A stretch of DNA of 45,392 bases. Origin: Stenotrophomonas nitritireducens. GTDB taxonomy: Bacteria > Pseudomonadota > Gammaproteobacteria > Xanthomonadales > Xanthomonadaceae. The stretch is from the NCBI RefSeq assembly GCF_001431425.1, contig NZ_LDJG01000026.1, positions 1 to 45,392 on the forward strand, written 5' to 3'. Positions 39,239-45,392 of the stretch are shown one piece after another (within the stretch, counting starts at the first letter, position 1; each line of letters starts with the position of its first letter). A model generated the notes under the pieces. That model made no database searches. It had not been told where the DNA came from and was given only the letters and a program-made list of their open reading frames with translations. The translations under genes and the position numbers were made by a program.

Positions 39239-41095
39239 ATGAAACTGCCGTACCACACCCTTTCCCTCGCCCTGGCGCTCGCGCTGCCGGGCATCGCCGC
39301 CGCCGAGCAGGCGCCCACCGAACTGGACGACGTGATCGTCACCGCCACCCGCACGCCGGTGTCCATCGCCGACAGCGTGGTGCCGGTGCAGGTGATCGAC
39401 CGCGAGCAGATCGACCGCAGCCAGGCCGGCTCGGTGCTGGACCTGCTGCGCGGCCGCGCCGGCCTGGATTTCGCCAACCAGGGCGGCGCCGGCAAGCTCA
39501 CCTCGCTGTTCATGCGCGGCACCGCCTCCAACCAGGTGCTGGTGCTGGTCGACGGCGTGCGCATCGGCGCGGCCACCAGCGGCATGCCGGCGCTGCAGGA
39601 CCTGCCCATCGACCAGATCGAGCGCGTGGAGATCGTGCGCGGGCCGCGTTCGAGCCTGTACGGCTCCGAGGCGATCGGCGGCGTGATCCAGATCTTCACC
39701 CGCAGCGCGGGCAAGGGGCTGCAGCAGAACCTGGCGCTGACCGCCGGCAGCCACAACCTGCGCCAGGCCAGCGCCGGCTTCAGCAACCGTGGCGAACGCG
39801 GCTGGGTTTCGGCGCAGGGCGCCTGGCAGAAGACCGACGGCATCAACGCCTGCAACGGCTCGGCCGCGCTGTTCCAGGGCTGCTACGTCGACGAACCCGA
39901 TCGCGACGGCTACCGCAACGCATCGCTCAACCTGCGCGGCGGTTATGCGCTGGCCGAAACCCTGAGCGTGGAAGGCCACGTGCTCGATGCCAGCAGCCGC
40001 AACGAATACGACGGCAGCATCTACAGCGGCAACGAGGCCGAAAACCACCAGCAGGTGTATGGCGGCAAGCTGCTGTGGACGCCCGGCGAGGCGTTTCGCC
40101 TGTCCGCGCAGGTCGGCCGCAACAACGACCAGGCCGACAGCTACTTCGCCGACGCCGGCAAGCGCACGTTCGTTTCCACCTTCGACACGCGCCGCGACAC
40201 CGCCAGCGTGCAGGGCGACGTCCTGTTCGCCGAGGGCCAGCAGCTGACCGCCGGTGCCGACTGGCAGAAGGACGAGGTCACCGGCACCACGGCCTATGCG
40301 ATCGACAGCCGCGACAACACCGGCGTCTTCGCCGAGTACCAGGGCCGCTTCGGCGCGCACTCGCTGCAGGCCAGCGTGCGCAACGACGACAACGAGCAGT
40401 TCGGCAACCACACCACCGGCAGCCTCGGCTACGGCTTCGCCTTCGGCAACGGCCTGCGCCTGACCGCCAGCGCCGGCACCGGCTTCAAGGCGCCGACCTT
40501 CAACGACCTGTACTACCCGTGGTCGAGCAACCCGGAACTGAACCCGGAAGAATCCAAGAGCGTCAACGTCGGCATCGCGCAGTACGCCGACGGCTGGAAC
40601 TGGACCTTCAACGCCTATGAAACCCGCATCGACCAGCTGATCGCGCTGGACAGCACCTACACGCCGTACAACATCGCGAAGGCACGCATCCGCGGCGCCG
40701 AGCTGACCGGCTTCGTGTCGCTGGCCGGTTTCGACATCAATGCCCAGGCCAGCTTCACCGACCCGCGCGACCACACCAGCGGTGCGACCAGCTACGACAA
40801 CTGGCTGCCGCGCCGTGCCCGTACCAGCGGCCGCCTGGACGTGGACCGCGGCTTCGGCCCGCTGCGCGTGGGCGTGACCGCCACCGGCACCGGCCACCGC
40901 TTCGACAACGCTGCCAACAGCATGCGCCTGGCCGGCTACGGCACCGTCGATCTGCGCGTGGAATACGCCATCAACGAGGCATGGAGCCTGCAGGCCAAGG
41001 CTGCCAACGTGTTCGACCGCGAGTACGAAACCGTGGCCTGGTACAACCAGCCCGGCCGCGAGTACCAGCTGACCCTGCGCTACCGCTCGCGCTGA
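39239..41095 (+). CDS. btuB: TonB-dependent vitamin B12 receptor BtuB
   Basis: 618 aa. The signal peptide ends LPGIAAA|EQ. TonB box DDVIVTATRTPV is followed by the plug domain (about residues 45-150, with FMRGTASNQVLVLVDGVRIG and VEIVRGPRSSLYGSEAIGG) and a 22-strand-type barrel ending in an aromatic/basic strand (YQLTLRYRSR). GTGFKAPTFNDLYYP and the length match BtuB. The upstream cobalamin riboswitch fixes the substrate as cobalamin or related corrinoids. Terminator follows. Confidence 0.95.
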   Translation: MKLPYHTLSLALALALPGIAAAEQAPTELDDVIVTATRTPVSIADSVVPVQVIDREQIDRSQAGSVLDLLRGRAGLDFANQGGAGKLTSLFMRGTASNQVLVLVDGVRIGAATSGMPALQDLPIDQIERVEIVRGPRSSLYGSEAIGGVIQIFTRSAGKGLQQNLALTAGSHNLRQASAGFSNRGERGWVSAQGAWQKTDGINACNGSAALFQGCYVDEPDRDGYRNASLNLRGGYALAETLSVEGHVLDASSRNEYDGSIYSGNEAENHQQVYGGKLLWTPGEAFRLSAQVGRNNDQADSYFADAGKRTFVSTFDTRRDTASVQGDVLFAEGQQLTAGADWQKDEVTGTTAYAIDSRDNTGVFAEYQGRFGAHSLQASVRNDDNEQFGNHTTGSLGYGFAFGNGLRLTASAGTGFKAPTFNDLYYPWSSNPELNPEESKSVNVGIAQYADGWNWTFNAYETRIDQLIALDSTYTPYNIAKARIRGAELTGFVSLAGFDINAQASFTDPRDHTSGATSYDNWLPRRARTSGRLDVDRGFGPLRVGVTATGTGHRFDNAANSMRLAGYGTVDLRVEYAINEAWSLQAKAANVFDREYETVAWYNQPGREYQLTLRYRSR

Positions 41096-41122
41096 GCCGG
41101 CCTGGACGGTTGAGTTCCTCCC

Positions 41123-41155
41123 GACGCCCCGGCCTGCCAGCCGGGGCGTTGTTTC
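41123..41155 (+). terminator. Rho-independent terminator of btuB
   Basis: A 10-bp stem (acgccccggc / gccggggcgt) with a 6-nt loop and tgttt tail, 27 bp after the stop. Confidence 0.9.
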
Positions 41156-41564
41156 ATGCGGCGCCGGGCAGCGCCCCGCCGCCACTCCCGCCTCGCCCGG
41201 CCGGACCCTGCCCAGGGCTGCGACGGGGCAGTTCGCATACGGCTCCGGTCATCCCCCCGCATCCGGCCCCGGCAGGGGCCCATGCCGTATCGACCCCGCC
41301 GGCATCCCATGGCTCCGGCGGCGATGGATGAAACGGCCTGTCAGCGGCACGGCGACTGGCGGACAAACTGGAGCTGGGGCACGCGGCCGCGGCCATCGGA
41401 AAGCAGCGGTTGCAGCGGGAAGCCGGCATGGAGACACCTGTCAGGCGACGGCCGAAGACACGCGGTTGCCGGCGACAGCGCACGGCGCCGGACCGCATGC
41501 GGCAGAGGTCTCCCCTGCGTACCCGATGGGATTCACCGCCATCGGGCAGAGATGCGTTCCGCGT
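41156..41564. other. Intergenic stretch without a recognised gene
   Basis: About 410 bp of G+C-rich sequence. A plus-strand frame near 41345-41440 reads like a helix (LADKLELGHAAAAIGKQRLQ), but it has no start signal and runs antisense into gph, so it is not called. No RNA gene, repeat or terminator was found. Confidence 0.5.
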
Positions 41565-42212
41565 TCAGATGCAAGCGGAGAGCTGCCGCAGATCGTCGAT
41601 CACCGCGACCGCATCGGCAGCCTCCAGATCAAGATCGCGCGGATAGCCATAGCGCACCAGCACGATGGGCATGCCGGCCGCGTTCGCCGCGCCCAGGTCG
41701 GTGGCCGAATCGCCGACCATCAGGCAATGCGCCGGCGCCTGCCCCAGCAGCTGTGCTGCATGCAGCAGCGGCTCGGCGGCCGGCTTGCGCTGCGGCAGCG
41801 TGTCGCCGCCGATGATGTACGCGAAGTGCCCGGCGATACCCAGGTGATCGAGCAGCGGCGGCACCAGCGCCGAGGGCTTGTTGGTGCAGATCGCCATCGG
41901 CAGGCCGCGCGCCTGCAACTGTTGCAGCACTTCGACCACGCCCCCGTACAGGCGCGGGCTGCGCAGCAGGCAGTCACGGTAGTGGCGCATGAAGGTCGGC
42001 ATCACCTCGTCCAGTGGGCGCGTGCTACGGGCATGCGCCAATGCGGTGGTCACCAGCCTGCGCACGCCTTCGCCGATCCAGCTGCGTACCGTCGCCTCGG
42101 ATACGCGCGGCAACGACAGGTCGTCCAACGTGCGGTTGACCGCCTCGGCGATGTCGTCGGCGCTGTCCACCAGCGTGCCGTCCAGGTCGAATACCAGCGC
42201 TGCAATGCCCAC
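41565..42212 (-). CDS. gph: HAD-superfamily phosphatase, phosphoglycolate phosphatase-like
   Basis: 215 aa from GTG 42212, the only suitable start. HAD motifs are VFDLDGTLVDSADDI (about residues 6-20), CTNKPSALV (about 109-117) with the Thr/Asn motif II, QRKPAAEPLL with the motif III Lys and VGDSATDLGAANAAG (motif IV). The cap is the alpha-helical type of Gph-like enzymes. The substrate is probably 2-phosphoglycolate; a MupP-like MurNAc-6-phosphate phosphatase is the alternative. It lies 52 bp downstream of dinB. TACAAT at 42241-42246 on the minus strand may be its own -10. Confidence 0.87.
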   Translation of the reverse strand: MGIAALVFDLDGTLVDSADDIAEAVNRTLDDLSLPRVSEATVRSWIGEGVRRLVTTALAHARSTRPLDEVMPTFMRHYRDCLLRSPRLYGGVVEVLQQLQARGLPMAICTNKPSALVPPLLDHLGIAGHFAYIIGGDTLPQRKPAAEPLLHAAQLLGQAPAHCLMVGDSATDLGAANAAGMPIVLVRYGYPRDLDLEAADAVAVIDDLRQLSACI

Positions 42213-42264
42213 GCATCCACTCCATGACAGGAAGCGGCCGATTGTAACGGGGCGCGGAAGCGCT

Positions 42265-43341
42265 TCAGCCCACGGAGGTGTCCCGGAAAAGATCGCCCTG
42301 CACCGCCGAATCCTCACGGTCGCGAAAGCCCGACAGGCCCACGCCCACCAGCCGGTAGCGCGTTTCCGGCGGCAGCTGCACGCGCTGGCACAACGCCAGT
42401 GCGATGTCGCGCAGCTCCTCCTCCGAGGCCGGCGGTGCATCCGGGGTGAAGCTGCGGGTGAGGATGCGGAACTGCGCGGTCTTCAATTTGAGCACCACGG
42501 TGTGGCCGACGCGCTCGGTGCGCCCGGTCGCGCGCCAGGTCCGCGCGGCCAGTTGTGCGATCAGCTCGTCGAACTCGCCCAGCCGCAGGTCTTCGCTGAA
42601 GGTGTCCTCGGAGGAAATCGACTGCACCGGCTGGTCCGGCTCCACCGGCCGCTCGTCGATGCCGCGCGCACGCCGGTACAGGCGCTGGCCGAACGTGCCG
42701 AACAGGGCTTCCAGCTGCTCGGCAGGCAGACTGCGCAGGTCGCCCACGGTAGCGATGCCCAGCGCCGCCAGGCGCCCCTCCATCACCTTGCCCACCCCGG
42801 GCACTCGACTCACCGGCAACGGCGTCAGGAACTGCTCCACGCGCGCCGGCGGCACCACGAACTGGCCGTCGGGTTTGCGCCAGTCCGAGGCGATCTTGGC
42901 CAGGAACTTGTTCGGTGCGATTCCGGCCGAGGCGGTCAGCGAGGTCGCCTCGCGGATCTGCGCGCGGATGGTGCGCGCGATCTCGGTGGCGATGCCGTCG
43001 CAGGTCGGGGAATCGGTCACGTCCAGGTAGGCCTCGTCGAGCGACAGCGGCTCCACCAGCGGCGTGTGCCGCAGAAATATCTCGCGGATCTGCCGCGACA
43101 CGGCCTTGTAGCGGGCGAAATCCGGCGGCACGAACACGGCATCGGGGCACAGCCGTTCGGCGCGCACTGCCGGCATCGCAGAGCGCACGCCGAATCTACG
43201 CGCCTCGTAAGACGCGGCGCACACCACCGAGCGGTTCCCCCGCCAGGCCACCACCACCGGCCTGCCGCGCAACGCCGGATCGTCCCGCTGCTCGACCGAC
43301 GCATAGAACGCGTCCATGTCGATGTGGATGATCTTGCGCAT
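42265..43341 (-). CDS. dinB: DNA polymerase IV DinB
   Basis: 358 aa, standard Y-family length. Catalytic acidic residues lie in [17 protein letters not shown] (residues about 6-22) and [12 protein letters not shown] (about 99-110). The helix-hairpin-helix ([20 protein letters not shown]) and little-finger domains are intact. It performs error-prone translesion synthesis. The end (DLFRDTSVG) lacks a clear canonical beta-clamp motif. No recognisable LexA box was found in the short divergent region with fabA, so SOS control cannot be stated. ATG at 43341; longer starts lack homology. Confidence 0.93.
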   Translation of the reverse strand: MRKIIHIDMDAFYASVEQRDDPALRGRPVVVAWRGNRSVVCAASYEARRFGVRSAMPAVRAERLCPDAVFVPPDFARYKAVSRQIREIFLRHTPLVEPLSLDEAYLDVTDSPTCDGIATEIARTIRAQIREATSLTASAGIAPNKFLAKIASDWRKPDGQFVVPPARVEQFLTPLPVSRVPGVGKVMEGRLAALGIATVGDLRSLPAEQLEALFGTFGQRLYRRARGIDERPVEPDQPVQSISSEDTFSEDLRLGEFDELIAQLAARTWRATGRTERVGHTVVLKLKTAQFRILTRSFTPDAPPASEEELRDIALALCQRVQLPPETRYRLVGVGLSGFRDREDSAVQGDLFRDTSVG

Positions 43342-43543
43342 GACGGGAAACGCGGCCGCGGAACGGAGGACGGCCATGATGATAGCCCGGCGCCCCATAC
43401 GCACCGGTACGATCTGCAACGAACATGCCGGCTTTTCCCTGCAACACTACGGACGCGTACGGTTAAAACTGTTGATTGAAAGCCCGCGCATCATGCATGC
43501 TCGGACGTTAACCCACGTTTCCGTGCTCCGGATTACCGCTTCG

Positions 43544-44059
43544 ATGAACCGTCTCAATGCGTTCTCGCGCGAACAGCTGCTGGCCAGCGCCCGCGGCGAG
43601 CTGTTCGGGCCCAACAAGGGCCGCCTCCCCAACGACCCGATGCTGATGTTCGACCGCATCACCGACATCCGCGATGACGGTGGTCCGCACGGCAAGGGCC
43701 TGGTACGGGCAGAACTCGATATCCGCCCGGACCTGTGGTTCTTCGGCTGCCACTTCATCGGCGACCCGGTGATGCCCGGCTGCCTGGGCCTGGATGCGAT
43801 GTGGCAGCTCACCGGCTTCTTCCTGACCTGGCTGGGCGCCGAGGGCCGCGGCCGTGCGCTGGGCTGCGGCGAGGTCAAGTTCACCGGCCAGGTGCTGCCC
43901 AGCGCCAAGCTGGTGCAGTACGAGATCGACATCTCGCGCGTGATCAACCGCAAGCTGGTGATGGCCCAGGCCGACGCCCGCATGCTGGTCGACGGCCGTG
44001 AGATCTACACCGCCAAGGACCTGCGCGTGGGCCTGTTCACTTCCACCGAGAGCTTCTGA
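43544..44059 (+). CDS. fabA: 3-hydroxydecanoyl-ACP dehydratase/isomerase FabA
   Basis: 171 aa from the ATG at 43544, exactly the usual FabA length. The active-site segment is [20 protein letters not shown] (catalytic His, and Asp on the same hot-dog fold). [17 protein letters not shown] and [20 protein letters not shown] are further signatures. It introduces the cis-double bond at C10 for unsaturated fatty acids. Its stop shares one base with the fabB start (TGATG). A longer 5' extension in frame is non-homologous. Confidence 0.95.
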   Translation: MNRLNAFSREQLLASARGELFGPNKGRLPNDPMLMFDRITDIRDDGGPHGKGLVRAELDIRPDLWFFGCHFIGDPVMPGCLGLDAMWQLTGFFLTWLGAEGRGRALGCGEVKFTGQVLPSAKLVQYEIDISRVINRKLVMAQADARMLVDGREIYTAKDLRVGLFTSTESF

Positions 44060-45267
44060 TGCGTCGCGTCGTCATTACCGGCATGGGGATCAACTCCTGC
44101 CTCGGCAACGATCTGGACACCGTATCCAGCGCCCTGCGCGAAGGCCGTTCCGGCATCGTCGCCCTGCCCGACCACGCCGAGGCCGGCCTGCGCAGCCAGA
44201 TCGGCGGCCGCGTCGACATCGACCTGGACGCGCAGATCGACCGCAAGCTCAAGCGCTTCATGAGCGACGCGGCGGCCTACAGCTACATCGCCCTGCGCGA
44301 TGCCATCGCCGACGCCAATCTGGACGAGGCGCAGGTCAGCAGCGTACGCACCGGCCTGATCGCCGGTTCCGGCGGCGGCTCCAGCCAGTGGCAGGTGGAA
44401 GCGGCGGACCTGCTGCGCAACCGCGGCGTGCGCAAGGTCGGTCCGTACATGGTGCCGCGCACGATGTGTTCGACGGTGTCCGCCAATCTGGCCACCGCCT
44501 TCAGCATCAAGGGTCTGAGCTACTCGCTGTCCGCGGCCTGCGCCACCTCGGCGCACTGCATCGGCGCGGCGGCGGACCTGATCCGCCACGGCGCGCAGGA
44601 CATCGTGTTCGCCGGCGGCGGCGAAGACCTGCATTGGTCGATGAGCGTGATGTTCGACGCCATGGGCGCGCTGTCCACCGGCTTCAACGACACTCCCGCC
44701 CAGGCTTCGCGCCCGTATGACGCCAACCGCGACGGCTTCGTCATCGCCGGTGGCGCCGGCATGCTGGTGCTGGAGGACTACGACCACGCCGTCGCGCGCG
44801 GTGCACGCATCCACGCCGAGCTGATCGGTTACGGCGTGACGTCCGACGGCGCCGACATGGTGGCGCCGTCTGGCGAGGGCGCGGTTCGCTGCATGAACAT
44901 GGCGCTGGCTGGTCTGGATCGGCGGGTCGACTACCTCAACACCCACGGCACCTCGACGCCGCTGGGTGACATCACCGAGCTGGGTGCGGTGCGGGAGGTG
45001 TTCGGCGACAAGCTGCCGCCGATCTCCTCGACCAAGGCGCTGTCGGGCCATTCGCTGGGCGCCGCGAGCGTGCACGAGGCGATTTTCTGCCTGCTGATGA
45101 TGCGCGACGGTTTCATGGCTGGCTCGGCGAACATCGAGACGCTGGACGCGCGTGCCGAAGGCTTCCCGATCCTGCGGCAGTCGCAGGAAGCGAAGCTGGA
45201 TACGGTGATGTCCAACAGCTTCGGCTTTGGCGGCACGAACGCGACGCTGGTGTTCGGCCGGGTGTGA
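44059..45267 (+). CDS. fabB: 3-oxoacyl-ACP synthase I FabB
   Basis: 402 aa, full length. The catalytic Cys lies in [18 protein letters not shown] (about residue 162), with His in [11 protein letters not shown] and in [17 protein letters not shown]. The start [18 protein letters not shown] is the family N-terminus. KAS I elongates the cis-3-decenoyl-ACP made by FabA, so the coupled fabA-fabB pair forms the anaerobic unsaturated fatty acid branch. Confidence 0.95.
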   Translation: MRRVVITGMGINSCLGNDLDTVSSALREGRSGIVALPDHAEAGLRSQIGGRVDIDLDAQIDRKLKRFMSDAAAYSYIALRDAIADANLDEAQVSSVRTGLIAGSGGGSSQWQVEAADLLRNRGVRKVGPYMVPRTMCSTVSANLATAFSIKGLSYSLSAACATSAHCIGAAADLIRHGAQDIVFAGGGEDLHWSMSVMFDAMGALSTGFNDTPAQASRPYDANRDGFVIAGGAGMLVLEDYDHAVARGARIHAELIGYGVTSDGADMVAPSGEGAVRCMNMALAGLDRRVDYLNTHGTSTPLGDITELGAVREVFGDKLPPISSTKALSGHSLGAASVHEAIFCLLMMRDGFMAGSANIETLDARAEGFPILRQSQEAKLDTVMSNSFGFGGTNATLVFGRV

Positions 45268-45295
45268 CCTTCGCGCTCGAGCGGTGGCGATTGAA

Positions 45296-45320
45296 GCAAC
45301 GGCGCCTTTTGGCGCCGTTG
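45296..45320 (+). terminator. Stem-loop after fabB
   Basis: A 10-bp perfect stem (caacggcgcc / ggcgccgttg) with a TTTT loop lies 29 bp after the stop. The tail is not T-rich (tcgtatg), so termination strength is moderate. At the very end of the window (45386-45392) ccaggag looks like a ribosome-binding site for a gene beginning outside the window. Confidence 0.7.
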
Positions 45321-45392
45321 TCGTATGTGAGGGACGGGGATCGAGCCGCCTTTCCAGCTGCGCGCCCATGCCCACCCTTCACTTGCCAGGAG

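Noticed and set aside
41345..41440. Helix-like plus-strand reading frame between btuB and gph
   Set aside because: No start codon context, no continuation and no recognised family; probably chance.
43342..43543. LexA/SOS box between dinB and fabA
   Set aside because: No palindrome resembling known LexA sites was recognised in the divergent region.

Overview
The window is a high-GC gammaproteobacterial chromosome segment, most likely from the Xanthomonadaceae/Lysobacteraceae (Stenotrophomonas, Pseudoxanthomonas, Luteimonas and similar). The evidence is a type II secretion cluster in the Xps order E-F-G-H-I-J-K-L-M-N-D, GTAG-headed REP palindromes like those described in Stenotrophomonas, frequent 4-bp ATGA/GTGA gene overlaps and strongly GC-biased codons. 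No phage, IS element, CRISPR array, tRNA or rRNA was seen.

Layout. (1) 1-7.5 kb, cell surface: on the minus strand a lipoprotein, a Wzt-type ABC ATPase with a C-terminal polysaccharide-binding domain and three sulfotransferases, the last with an 84-bp tandem-repeat coiled-coil tail. A monocistronic, strongly signalled gene for a 460-aa secreted S-layer-like protein follows, and the Wzm-like permease lies divergently. (2) 7.7-18.1 kb: gspE to gspD, a complete Xps-like T2SS apart from the prepilin peptidase, ended by a strong terminator. (3) 18.1-21.2 kb: ydcH-like gene, cystathionine beta-synthase and cystathionine gamma-lyase/synthase (transsulfuration). (4) 21.5-24.1 kb: a DUF4398/OmpA pair divergent from pilU. 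(5) 24.2-26.0 kb: fumarylacetoacetase and maleylacetoacetate isomerase (end of tyrosine/homogentisate catabolism). (6) 26.2-28 kb: DEAD-box helicase with a long leader. (7) 28-33.7 kb: a four-gene operon behind a Fur-box promoter: DUF4198 protein with a predicted mature N-terminal His, a multi-EF-hand protein, an ApbE-DUF2271 fusion and a TonB-dependent heme-type receptor. (8) 34.2-36.3 kb: queD, phasin, msrC, TfoX C-terminal-domain gene, with a REP pair. (9) 36.3-41.1 kb: cobT-cobC-cobS, divergent from a cobalamin riboswitch and btuB. (10) 41.5-45.3 kb: gph-like phosphatase, dinB, fabA-fabB.

How the genes may work together. The left third looks like a surface-building module: an exporter for a possibly sulfated polysaccharide, an abundant secreted surface protein and the T2SS that could carry that protein out. 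The Fur-box operon is a compact iron-responsive uptake module with an outer-membrane receptor, a periplasmic flavin transferase and two exported proteins with potential metal-binding features. These two modules are the best candidates for undescribed biology. The rest is mostly housekeeping with recognisable regulation (riboswitch, terminators, probable leaderless promoters).
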